Shown one piece after another: positions 45,901 through 53,009 of a DNA stretch of 64,000 nucleotides. Location: positions 43,700,641 to 43,764,640 of the forward strand of contig NC_069690.1 of the NCBI RefSeq assembly GCF_023699985.2, in the 5' to 3' direction. A program made the translations under genes and the position numbers. Below the pieces are notes generated by a model that was given only the letters and a program-made list of their open reading frames with translations, searched no databases and was not told where the DNA came from. Each line of letters opens with the position of its first letter. Position 1 is the stretch's first letter. This DNA comes from Odocoileus virginianus. Its lineage: Eukaryota > Chordata > Mammalia > Artiodactyla > Cervidae.

Positions 45901-47724
45901 GAGGGTAACAGGTAGAGAGGCCTCTACCATGCGGCAGGAGGAAATAAACTCCATGTGGCAGACATTTTTTCCCTTCTCTGTTGATGAAACTGGTTTTGCC
46001 TAAGATTAACCTTTTTTTTCTTTTCTCAAACCTTGGGCTGATAATGGCTCAACAAACCAGTATTCGTGTCAACTGTTTTATGATTGGGGATGACATATCT
46101 TTTGCCATTCTATCTCAAAAATGCATTTTATGGGACAGGGGCCTGGTGAAACTCCCTCAGCCTTGAGGTGTCTCTTATCTGATTAGAAGCTCGCCAACAG
46201 ACATAAAACGCCTTGCTCAAAACTAAGGGGGCACTCTTTCTGTCCCCTTCTGATGTCTATGTCAGAAGCTTTCCCTATCTCTGTTATACCTTAATAAAAC
46301 TTTGCTACACAAAAGGCTCCAAGTAGTCAAGCCTTGTCTCTGATCCCAGATTGAAATCCTCTCCTCTGGAGGTCACAAATCCTGGCATAAAACACGGCTT
46401 GCAGTAGCAACCTTTCAGTGGTCTAGAGGTTAAGAATCCACCAGCCAATGCAAGGGTCATGGGTTTGCTCCTTGGTCTGGGATGATCCCACATGCCTTGG
46501 AGCAACTAAGCCCATGTGCCACAATTACGAAGCCCGTGCTCCGAAGCAAGAGAAGCTGCTGTAGTAAATCCGAGCATCACAACCAGAGAGTAGCCCCTGC
46601 TTGTTGTAACTAGAATGTGCTCATCAATGAAAACCCAGTGCATCCAAAAATACATTTAAAAAAAGATATTCACCAAAATCACAGGTTGTTTTTTCTTTTA
46701 ACATTGTTTATATTTTTTCTGTATGTATGACATTATGGAAGGATGAATCATCTTTATGAAAGGAGAAAAACAAGTAATTATCCTATTTTCTTTTTGGACT
46801 AATAACATTTTTTAAAGCTATGGGTATGAGCATTTTCTCCTTCTGGTTTCCTCCTCATTTAAATGTTGCAATCTCTGAAGAGACTGCCTAAGCTGGAAGT
46901 TGCTCAGTTGGTTCCCAGTGCCTAATCCAACTTTCAGAACACTACTGACATTCACATGCCCCCCCTGGGGAGCCCATTCTCACTCTGGAGTTTGGATTTA
47001 GTGGCAGCTCAGGAGGCATAGACTAAGTTCTTCCAAAACTGCCTTTGCAAAAGCTGTAAATGGCCGACAAAACACAGAGCTGGTCTGCAAGAAGAACTAC
47101 ACCGTCAGCTTGTCCTCCAGCAATGGAACAAATCAGATTCATCAGTGGACCACCACCTCAAGTAGTTGGTGTGAGCCAAAGTGAAGGAAAAAAAAAACCA
47201 TGCTATATCCTTCTCTTTTTTCCACACTACATCTTTAAACACCAGGAACATACTTGGCATGAAGAGATGCTTCCACTTGGAAAGGCCCCTGGAAGAAAGA
47301 TTGATTTTAATCATCATCATCTTTTCCTTCTTTTTCGGTCAAGTTGATAGGGTTAAATCTGTTCCACCTAAATGTGTTTTTATGACTCTCCTATAAACCT
47401 AGCAATGTGCCAGAGATACCAGGAAGCAATTACATAACTATATTACCTGGTTCTGGCCTCAAGACGTTTATGAGGCGGACAAGATTCTCCAAAGTAAAAA
47501 TCCAGTAACACGAGAAGCGTGTAAAAGCACAACATACTGCAGTGTGCACTGGTCCTGTCACAGGCCGTTAACATACCTATTGTAGGGATGGTAGTCACGA
47601 TCTCGCCCAGCTTCAGTTTGTACAAGATGGTGGTTTTTCCAGCGGCATCCAAACCCACCATAAGAATCCGCATCTCCTTTTTCCCAAAGAGACTTTTAAA
47701 CAATTTTTCAAAAACGTTCCCCAT
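33755..47724 (-). CDS. ARF2: ADP-ribosylation factor 2 (class I ARF GTPase), intact
   Basis: Four coding exons join to 181 codons, the standard ARF length. ARFs cycle between GDP and GTP on Golgi and endosomal membranes, recruit coat proteins such as COPI and activate phospholipase D. Visible in order: Gly2 for N-myristoylation, the amphipathic N-terminal helix (NVFEKLFKSLFG), P-loop GLDAAGKT (24-31), switch I Thr48, switch II WDVGGQ with Gln71, guanine-specificity NKQD (126-129) and the CAT base-contact motif (159-161). The NVFEKLFKSL N-terminus separates ARF2 from ARF1 (NIFANLFKGL) and ARF3 (NIFGNLLKSL). Val125 sits where ARF1 has Ala. Split codons at exon joins restore Gly50 and Gly87. No stop, frameshift or missing catalytic residue is seen. 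The human counterpart is known as a pseudogene. Confidence 0.97.
34440..34570 (+). mobile_element. L2-like LINE fragment in ARF2 intron 4
   Basis: AACTAGAATGCAAG ... GTGCCTAGAACTGTGTCTGGC matches the L2 3' end. A second such piece is at 35950-36095. Confidence 0.6.
34607..34730 (+). mobile_element. CHR-type SINE in ARF2 intron 4
   Basis: The SINE ends in a 16-A tail. The flanks AGAACAAGGTAGATC (34589-34603) and AGAACAAAGTAGATC (34731-34745) differ by one base. It is antisense to ARF2. Confidence 0.92.
34746..35496. other. ARF2 intron 4, unassigned part
   Basis: No recognised repeat. A 133-residue plus-strand frame at 35077-35478 has no domain and runs antisense to the intron, so it is not called. 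Confidence 0.4.
35497..35860 (-). mobile_element. L1 3' UTR fragment in ARF2 intron 4
   Basis: Reads as the reverse of an artiodactyl L1 3' end (TTTACAATGTGGTGTTAGCTTC, GTGAATCAGCTATATG). A short GAGCT pentamer repeat near 35803-35822 (GCTGAGCTGAGCTGAGCTCC) is a local expansion. Confidence 0.75.
35950..36095 (+). mobile_element. L2-like LINE fragment in ARF2 intron 4
   Basis: CCACTAGAACGCAAACTCCATGAA ... GTGAATGCTCAGTGGATG resembles the L2 3' terminus. It ends about 150 bp from the exon 4 donor. Confidence 0.65.
36243..36367 (-). CDS. ARF2: ARF2 third coding exon
   Basis: 125 nt between the acceptor CATTCAG and the donor GTACGT. It supplies the last two bases of Gly87 and residues 88-128, ending in the NKQ of the NKQD motif, which is thus split across two exons. 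Confidence 0.97.
36600..38400 (+). mobile_element. L1 3' end in ARF2 intron 3, split by BovB
   Basis: The left part (to 36990) encodes the decayed ORF2 C-terminus (CCCAGCAATCCCACCACTGGGC, CAGGACATGGGAACAACC). The right part (from 38082) is the 3' UTR ending near AAGCAACTACACGCCAATAAAA. The two halves are collinear once the BovB is removed. Confidence 0.85.
36991..38071 (-). mobile_element. 5'-truncated BovB inserted in an L1
   Basis: A 1,081-bp antisense BovB. Its minus-strand frame (to 38035) covers most of the reverse transcriptase and the C-terminal region in one 274-codon stretch. The catalytic box reads YADT instead of YADD, so the RT would be inactive. The flanks AAAATGGTAT (36981-36990 and 38072-38081) form a target duplication made of L1 sequence. 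Confidence 0.93.
38401..38735. other. ARF2 intron 3, unassigned part
   Basis: Nothing recognised. Confidence 0.4.
38737..38851 (+). mobile_element. CHR-type SINE in ARF2 intron 3
   Basis: The head GGACTTCCCTGGGAGTTAGG has lost part of its tRNA-like segment. The tail is an AACAAACAAACAAA repeat. Confidence 0.82.
38852..39700. other. ARF2 intron 3, unassigned part
   Basis: No recognised repeat. Frames on both strands (38979-39314, 39029-39271) overlap each other and show no domain. Confidence 0.4.
39709..39938 (+). mobile_element. CHR-2-type SINE in ARF2 intron 3
   Basis: The head is followed by the long CHR body (CACGGACCAACGAAACCC) and an A-rich tail. GTCAACAG flanks it at 39701-39708 and 39939-39946. 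Confidence 0.9.
39947..40928. other. ARF2 intron 3, unassigned part
   Basis: A GC-richer patch (39950-40260) then AT-rich DNA. CTCCTAAG / CTTAGGAG-like inverted phrases occur near 40423-40449 (TTCTTAGGAG ... CTCCTAAGAA, a 10-bp inverted repeat). No gene is supported. Confidence 0.4.
40929..41110 (+). mobile_element. Bov-tA SINE, 5' end degraded
   Basis: Only the second half of the tRNA-like head is clear (CCTGCCAATGCAGGAGAC), followed by a good Bov-A body to GACATGACTGAGCACA. Confidence 0.88.
41111..41726. other. ARF2 intron 3, unassigned part
   Basis: AT-rich, nothing recognised. Confidence 0.4.
41727..41932 (+). mobile_element. Bov-tA SINE in ARF2 intron 3
   Basis: The head GGACTTCCCAGGTGGCTCAG and the Bov-A body are followed by a CAACAACAACAA tail. 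Confidence 0.92.
42003..42112 (+). mobile_element. Bov-A monomer fragment
   Basis: Carries GCCTGGAGAATTCTATGCAC ... GACACGGCTGAGTGATTAAC without a tRNA-like head. It may be a truncated Bov-tA or the end of a BovB. Confidence 0.8.
42417..42627 (-). mobile_element. Bov-tA SINE in ARF2 intron 3
   Basis: Reverse orientation, ending with the head complement GAGCCACCAGCAAATCCC. This copy is in ARF2 sense orientation. Confidence 0.92.
42707..42890 (+). mobile_element. CHR-type SINE in ARF2 intron 3
   Basis: The head GGGACTTCTATGGTGGGCCAG and the body with CAACTGAAGATCC are followed by an AAATAAATATTGAAA tail. Confidence 0.88.
42891..44007. other. ARF2 intron 3, exon-proximal part
   Basis: No recognised repeat from about 42,900 to the donor of the second coding exon. 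The absence of insertions next to the exon is ordinary. Confidence 0.5.
44008..44118 (-). CDS. ARF2: ARF2 second coding exon
   Basis: 111 nt between the acceptor CCTGTGTAG and the donor GTAGAG. It completes Gly50, encodes residues 51-86 (switch II WDVGGQ, Gln71) and gives the first base of Gly87. Confidence 0.97.
44119..45439. other. ARF2 intron 2, unassigned part
   Basis: Frames at 44262-44663 lie on both strands and show no domain. A CCTTGATTCC...CTTCACC stretch resembles old L2 sequence but is too diverged to call. Confidence 0.4.
45440..45560 (-). mobile_element. L2-like LINE fragment in ARF2 intron 2
   Basis: ATATTTACTGGATATCCACTATGTGCC ... AGCAAGGCAGACACGATTCC is the complement of the L2 3' end. 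Confidence 0.7.
45883..46663 (+). mobile_element. CHR-2-type SINE split by an LTR, intron 2
   Basis: The head (GGACTTCCCTGGTGG) stops at 45897 and resumes at 46418 with the same GTGG, then the long CHR body and A tail. The direct repeat AGATATTCACCA (45871-45882 and 46664-46675) is perfect and encloses the whole composite. Confidence 0.92.
45898..46417 (+). mobile_element. Solo ERV1-type LTR inside a SINE, ARF2 intron 2
   Basis: A 520-bp TG...CA unit with perfect 4-bp flanks GTGG (45894-45897 and 46418-46421), the class I integrase signature. AATAAA near 46293 and a pyrimidine-rich U5-like segment follow the R-like region. It lies antisense to ARF2 and retains recognisable promoter and polyadenylation parts, but no coding sequence. 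Confidence 0.9.
46676..47576. other. ARF2 intron 2, exon-proximal part
   Basis: No recognised repeat. The 95-residue plus-strand frame at 47060-47347 has no domain and is antisense to the intron. Confidence 0.45.
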
Positions 47725-47743
47725 TGTTACTGAATTCTGTGAC
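47577..47743 (-). CDS. ARF2: ARF2 first coding exon with 19 nt of 5' UTR
   Basis: The acceptor TTTTCCTTCAG ends at 47744. The exon starts GTCACAGAATTCAGTAACA, then the ATG at 47724-47722. It encodes residues 1-49 and the first base of Gly50, and the donor is GTATGT. The start is fixed by the family: Gly2 must follow Met1 for myristoylation. Confidence 0.96.
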
Positions 47744-48340
47744 CTGAAGGAAAAGAAGAAAAGCAAGTCAAGTAATGGTTCTTTGCAGAGATATGGACAC
47801 ATAAATACAAGACATACACATGAAATACAAGCCTCCACTGGAGGCAGCTCCTGGCAAAACTTGAACAACTTCAAGTATAGTTTGGCTAGGAAGGAGCTGA
47901 GTATCTTGTTTTCATAGGGGAAACTCAACTAAGCCTTTTGATGCCTTGCCAAAAAATTCTCTTTTCCACTGCAGCATCCAAGTGGGGTATGGGAAGCCCA
48001 CCCTCAATGGTGGCAGGCTTTTGGCACCCTAAGTATGGAAGCAATGCCACCCCAGATACAACTGATGCTTCTGAAATGAGAACTTCTGCAGCTGAGAGCC
48101 AGTCTATTCTACACACTGTGAAGCAAACTCCTTAAGGCAGGTTCGATATCAACACCTCTTAGAAATTTAATAGTTGCCTATGGCCAATAGACAGTATCAA
48201 GACCCAAAAGAGAACCTAAAAAATTTCAGAGGTGAGGAAATAACAGCACTGGGCAACTGCATGGCTAACAAATTAACCAGGTAAAGATTGGGGGAGAGAC
48301 CATAGCACCCAGTGTTGACCATCACCTCATGTTTGTTTTT
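47744..48340. other. ARF2 intron 1, unassigned part
   Basis: No repeat recognised between the first coding exon and the L1 insertions. Confidence 0.45.
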
Positions 48341-49790
48341 AATTACATTTTCTTTTTTTATTGGAGTATAGTTGCTTTACAATGTTGCATTAGTTCCTGC
48401 TGCACAACAGCAGTATATATGTACACACGTATTCCCTCCTCTAAAGCCTCCCTCCATCCCCCATCCCATCCCTCTACCTCATCACACAGCACCAAGCTGA
48501 GCTCCCTGGGCTTACAGCAACTTTCCACTAGCCGTCTATTTTACACATGGTGGTGTACATGTCATTCCAACCTCCCAACTGGTCCCGCCTGCACCGTTCT
48601 CTAAATCTGTGTCTCTATTCCTGCCCTGCAAATAGACTCATCTGCACCATTTTTCTAGATTCTACCCATATGTATTAATTTAAAATATTTGTTTTTTTGC
48701 TCTTTCTGACTTACATTACTCCATATAACACTCTAGGTCCATCCATATCACTACAAATGACCCAATTTTGTTCATTTTTATGGCTAATATTCCATTGTAT
48801 ACATATACCATAGGTTTGTTATCTATTCATCTGTCAATGGACATTTAGGTTGCTTCCATCCTAGCTATTTTAAATAGGGCTATAGTACCACTATGGAAAA
48901 CAGTGTGGAGATTTCTTAAAAAGCTGGAAATAGAACTGCCATATGACCCAGCAATCCCACTTCTGGGCATACACACCAAGGAAACCAGATCTGAAAGAGA
49001 CACGTGCACCCCAATGTTCATCGCAGCACTGTTTATAATAGCCAGGACATGGAAGCAACCCAGATGCCCATCAGCAGACGAATGGATGAGGAAGCTGTGG
49101 TACATATACACCATGGAATATTACTCAGCCATTAAAAAGAATTCATTTGAATCAGTTCTAATGAGATGGATGAAACTGGAGCCCATTATACAGAGCGAAG
49201 TAAGCCAGAAAGATAAAGACCATTACAGTATACTAACACATATATATGGACTTTAGAAAGATGGTAACGATAACCCTATATGCAAAACAGAAAAAGAGAC
49301 TCAGATGTATGGAACAGACTTGTGGACTCTGGGAGAAGGCGAGGGTGGGATGTTTCAAGAGAACAGCATTGAAACATGTATATTATCTAGGGTGAAACGA
49401 TAACCAGCTCAGGTTGGGTACATGAGACAAGTGCTCGGGCCTGGTGCACTGGGAAGACCCAGAGGGATCGGGTGGAGAGGGAGGTGGGAGGGGGGACTGG
49501 GATGGGGAGTACATGCAAATCCATGGCTAATTCATATCAATGTATAACAAAAACTACTGTAATGATGTAAAGTAATTAGCCTCCAACTAATAAAAATTTA
49601 AAAATAAATAAATAAATAAATAGGGCTGCAGTGAACATCGGGGGAACATGTGTCTTTTTCAATTATGGTTTTCTCATGGTATATGCCCAGCAGTAGGACT
49701 GCTAGATCATATGGTAGCTTTGTTTTTAGTTTTTTAAGGAACCTCCATACTGTTCTTCATAGTGGCTGTAGCAATTTATATTCCCACCAA
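48341..49790 (-). mobile_element. Older L1 3' end in ARF2 intron 1, split by a young L1
   Basis: The left part (48341-48870) is the reverse complement of an artiodactyl L1 3' UTR and ORF2 end (TTTACAATGTTGCATTAGTTCC, GGTCCATCCATATCACTAC). It resumes at 49628 with GCAGTGAACATCGGGGG and ends near CCCACCAACAGG. Collinearity across the inserted L1 is clear. Confidence 0.9.
48882..49616 (+). mobile_element. Young L1 3' end inserted in an opposite L1
   Basis: A 735-bp segment encodes the ORF2 C-terminus (MWRFLKKLEIELPYDPAIP ... HIYGL) and the 3' UTR, with an AAATAAATAAATAAA tail. TAAATAGGGCT is repeated at 48871-48881 and 49617-49627 and consists of the older L1's own sequence. About 97% identical by eye to the copy at 26945. 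Confidence 0.95.
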
Positions 49791-49794
49791 CAGG

Positions 49795-49965
49795 ATCACC
49801 TTATTGTTAATTATTAGCTTTTGAAACATAATTTACATAGATATAAACATACATGATAACATACAGTTCAGTGAAATGTCATGAACCAAATCAAAAAAAG
49901 ATGATTATCATCGACCCAGATCTCCTTGTGCACCTTACCAATTATCACTCCTCCAAAGATAATCA
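49795..49965 (-). mobile_element. Old L1 3' UTR-like fragment
   Basis: AACATAATTTACATAGATATAAAC and the ACAGTTCAGTG phrase resemble the L1M 3' UTR also seen at 28850. Confidence 0.5.
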
Positions 49966-49972
49966 CAATAAT

Positions 49973-50254
49973 CAACCCTGATTATTCAAAGGAAGGACTG
50001 AGGCTGAAGTCGAAGCTCCAATACTTTGGCCACCTGATTCGAAGAGCTGACTTGCTGGAAAAGACCCTGATGCTAGGAAAGATTGAGAGCAGGAGAAGGA
50101 GGCAACAGAGCATGAGATGGTTGGATGGCATCACCACCTCAATGGACATGAGTTTGAGCAAACCCTGGGAGATACTGAAGGACAGGGAAGCCTAGTGTGC
50201 TACAGTCAATGGGTTCAAGAAGAAATCAAGACATGACTTAGCTACTGAACAACA
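49973..50254 (+). mobile_element. BovB LINE 3' fragment in ARF2 intron 1
   Basis: CAACCCTGATTATTCAAAGG starts the match, followed by the CCAATACTTTGGCCACCTGA region and the GAGATGGTTGGATGGCATCACC motif; it ends in CTGAACAACAACA. Antisense to ARF2. Confidence 0.9.
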
Positions 50255-50456
50255 ACATATTGACATATAACTGCACAAATGTTCAATACTTTATTTTTCA
50301 GTAGAATACATGAAAGACTCCATAAAGGAAGGCAAGGGTCAAAACAAATTTGTTGTTCAGATTAGCTTTACAGAAATTTACATCTTTAATTTCAACAGAT
50401 CAGCCTATTTGAAGTGTGGGCTTGACATTCTAATTACAGACTTAAAAGTAGTACTG

Positions 50457-50487
50457 TCCAATACTGTAAAGCAATTATCCTCCAATA
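50457..50487 (+). mobile_element. Ultra-short (about 31 bp) L1 tail insertion
   Basis: Only the terminal ACTGTAAAGCAATTATCC and CTCCAATAAA of an L1 3' end are present. They sit between perfect 13-bp copies of AAAAGTAGTACTG (50444-50456 and 50488-50500). This is the expected product of target-primed reverse transcription that stopped almost at once. Confidence 0.88.
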
Positions 50488-50500
50488 AAAAGTAGTACTG

Positions 50501-51039
50501 ACAATTCTAACCTTGTTCCTGAAGATTCTTCAAAGAAGAATAAAAAATCCTTATTTCCCTTTAAACTGCTAATTATAGGAAAATTTTACTCCTTGGCAGA
50601 GCAGAGGTGAGAGGGAACAAGGACAGTCCATCTCCCATTCATCAGGACCCTAGGGACCTCAGAGGTGAGGTCACTAAATTCCAGAGGCCCCTCCTCTGAA
50701 ATTTAGCCGCGTCCTACAGTTGCTAAACTTCATGGATGATGTCCAAGCACACATTTAATCCTAAGACATGAGAAAAGGAGCAGAGCATTTAACCTGAACA
50801 AAAATTAGATACAGGTAAACTGCTACAACCAAAGAATGATGATAAATACTTTAATTATTCATAGGAGGCCATACGGAAAGCATACAGCAGTCCAATGCAT
50901 TGCAGCACTCAAAATCCTGTGGGCGACAAAATTAAAGATTCCCTGTCTTTGTTTTAGAGAAAAAGACAAATCTCACGGATGAGAAAAACCGTGAGGGACA
51001 TTTTACGGAAAGGGAGGTGCATTTAAGATGTCCTATGAA
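50501..51039. other. ARF2 intron 1 approaching the CpG island
   Basis: No recognised repeat. CpG density rises sharply from about 51,040. Confidence 0.5.
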
Positions 51040-51571
51040 GCAAACACTCGATTCCTCCTCCCAACAGCACGGCACACATCCTAGCTTCAGACGCCCAAAG
51101 CCCGCTGCGGGGCTAGAGACCCTCTGGAAGACGCCGCCGACCCCGGCGCCTCTCTGGCACGCTCGCCTTCCTCCAACACAGGCACCAACTGTCCATCAGG
51201 GAGAACTGCGGGGAGATCTCCAGAACACGAACCAAAGCGGGTGGCCAAGTGGGCGTGCGCAGCCGGCGGGCACGCGCGCTGGGTCCCCCCGGGGAATGCG
51301 TCTGAGTGTCCTTTCCGCCCAGCTGCCAGGCCGCTTCCTCTCGACCTGCGGGCCCTCGAGAAAGCGGAGTCCCCCCCGCCTCGCAACCCCGCAGCGGACT
51401 AGCCAAACCTCGAATCCCGCAGCCCCTGCCCTACAGAGGGCGGAGAAGAGACAGGGAGACCAACCCGTTTCTGCAGGCCACCCGCTGCTATCCAGCCTCC
51501 CTACCTCTGAAGCTGCGAGAACCCAGCCAGCCCTTGAGTGCCTCAGTCCTTTCTCCCCAGGCCACGACTCA

Positions 51572-51944
51572 CCAATCGCCCAACCGACCACCGGTACCGA
51601 TACCACTCCCTCTAGGGCTTCTGATCCCCTATGTAAAATGGCGACAGGATCGGGGCGGGAACAGTAGCCAACCAATCACCCACCGCTTCTTGGAGCTTTT
51701 GTACCAATGAGCTCCAGGTTCCAAGAGTGACAACAAATCTGGCCAATGTAAAGGACAATAATAGCCTGGAGGGAGGAGGCCTGCCCCTTGCGACCTAGGC
51801 GACGGCACGAAGCTCTGAAAATGCCGGTTTCATCTTCCAATGACAGCTCCCCGCGTCCCGGCGAGGCACGCCCATGTGCCCCGCCCCAAGGCTGCGCGCT
51901 ACCAATCAAAAAAAATAAAAAGATTTCCGATTTGCTCCGCCAAT
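51572..51944 (+). promoter_or_regulatory. Array of seven same-orientation CCAAT boxes
   Basis: CCAAT occurs at 51572, 51672, 51704, 51743, 51837, 51902 and 51940, all on the plus strand (ATTGG for ARF2). Most have NF-Y-like flanks, such as ACCAATCA, ACCAATGAG, GCCAATCAG. Six of the seven lie upstream of the inferred ARF2 start. NF-Y binding is inferred from the motif. Confidence 0.8.
51573..51655 (-). other. ARF2: Inferred non-coding ARF2 exon 1
   Basis: On the minus strand a strong donor GTGAGT (51572-51567) follows ATTG at 51573. Just upstream the plus strand reads AAAATGGCGACA (about 51635-51646), a YY1-type element on the minus strand that often lies just after the start of transcription, with a GC box GGGGCGGG next to it (51653-51660). 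Exon 1 would therefore run from about 51650 to 51573 and splice to 47743. The transcription start is inference. Confidence 0.6.
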
Positions 51945-52040
51945 CAGCTCGAAAAAATTCCACCGATTGAATTAACCCCGGGAGCATTCGGACCAACTGG
52001 GTGGGGACATGTGGGCGGGGCGACGCTCACAGACATATTT

Positions 52041-52548
52041 AAGGAAATTTGCCCGGGTTGAGCTAAAAGTAGAAACTAGTTTGAGGCGGCCTTCTGTGTG
52101 GGAAACGTCCAGTCATCGGCACCGAAATTAGGCATAAGGAAGATTTCCTGTTCAGTCTGAAGCTAAACAGTCGCCTTGATTTTGAACAGATTTTCAACAG
52201 TTGGGGAAAATACTGGCCACCTGCACCTTCCTTCAGACGCACAGAACCAGAGTTCTCACTTGCTGAGAAATGCAGTCGAAAACTCAGCCCCCAATGCCAT
52301 CTTGTTTCACTAATGCCCGTAAATAGTTGTACCTAATGGTACATAATCTGGAAAACTAACATCTACTGAACACGTGAAATGTGTCAGGAAATATGTCAAG
52401 GACTTCACATGTGTGACCAAAACGCCCCGGCGTTAGTTGGAGTCTACTATTATTTCTATTTTATAACGGAGCTGGGCAGAGTTTTAAGCCTAGGTCTGTA
52501 TAACATCTTAATCTTTTTAACCTACTACTTTCCTGGACACAAAGTATG
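52041..52548. other. Upstream flank of the ARF2 promoter
   Basis: ATATTTAAGG near 52036 lies after a GC box and could be a weak promoter for a divergent plus-strand transcript, but I find no exon or splice signal to support one. The rest is unassigned. Confidence 0.35.
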
Positions 52549-52552
52549 TGCG

Positions 52553-52770
52553 CGTGTGCTAAGTCGGTTCAGTCGTGTCTGACTCTTTGCGACCCTATGG
52601 AAAGCCCGCTAGGCTCCTCTGTCCATGGAATTCTCCAGGCAAAGATACTTGAGTGGGTTGCCATTTCCTCCTCCAGGGGATCTTCCCACCCCAGGGATCG
52701 AACCCACGTTTCTTACGTCTTTTGCATGGGCAGGTGGGTTCTTTGCCACTAGCGCCACCTGGGAAGCCCT
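52553..52770 (-). mobile_element. Bov-tA SINE
   Basis: Reverse orientation from GTGCTAAGTCGGTTCAGTCG to the head complement GCGCCACCTGGGAAGCCC. It is the first of two adjacent copies in the same orientation. Confidence 0.93.
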
Positions 52771-52780
52771 AATGACTATG

Positions 52781-53002
52781 CTGTACTGTGCTGTCCTTGG
52801 TCGCCCGGTTGGTCTTACCTACTGTTTGGGACCCAGGGGACTGTAGCTCACCAGGCTTATCTTTCATGGGGGTTTTCCAGGCAAGAATACTGGAATGGGT
52901 TGCCATGCCCTCCTCCAGGGGATCTGCTCAACCCAGGGATCAAACCCAGGTCTCCCGCGTTGTAGGCGGATACTTTACCGGCCTGAGCCACCGGGGAAGC
53001 CC
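52781..53002 (-). mobile_element. Bov-tA SINE
   Basis: Second adjacent copy, ending with GAGCCACCGGGGAAGCCC. AATGACT flanks it at 52771-52777 and 53003-53009. Its Bov-A end is more diverged than in the neighbour. Confidence 0.9.
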
Positions 53003-53009
53003 AATGACT

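Larger units (their letters stand above)
51040..52040. promoter_or_regulatory. ARF2: CpG island and ARF2 promoter region
   Basis: CpGs are frequent and GC content is high across 51040-51660, and again at 51780-52030, in contrast with the CpG-poor surroundings. It spans the inferred ARF2 first exon. No interspersed repeat is present. The long open frames here on both strands come from the GC-rich composition and have no domains. There is no clear TATA box on the minus strand, as expected for a housekeeping ARF promoter. Confidence 0.85.

Noticed and set aside
51017..51667. 216-codon open frame on the plus strand in the CpG island
   Set aside because: Long frames exist on both strands here because GC-rich DNA has few stop codons. 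It is Pro/Ser/Arg-rich, has no domain and overlaps the inferred ARF2 exon 1 in antisense.
52020..52100. Divergent gene start opposite ARF2
   Set aside because: A GC box and ATATTTAAGG are suggestive, but no coding frame or splice donor supports a gene, so it is only mentioned as a possibility.
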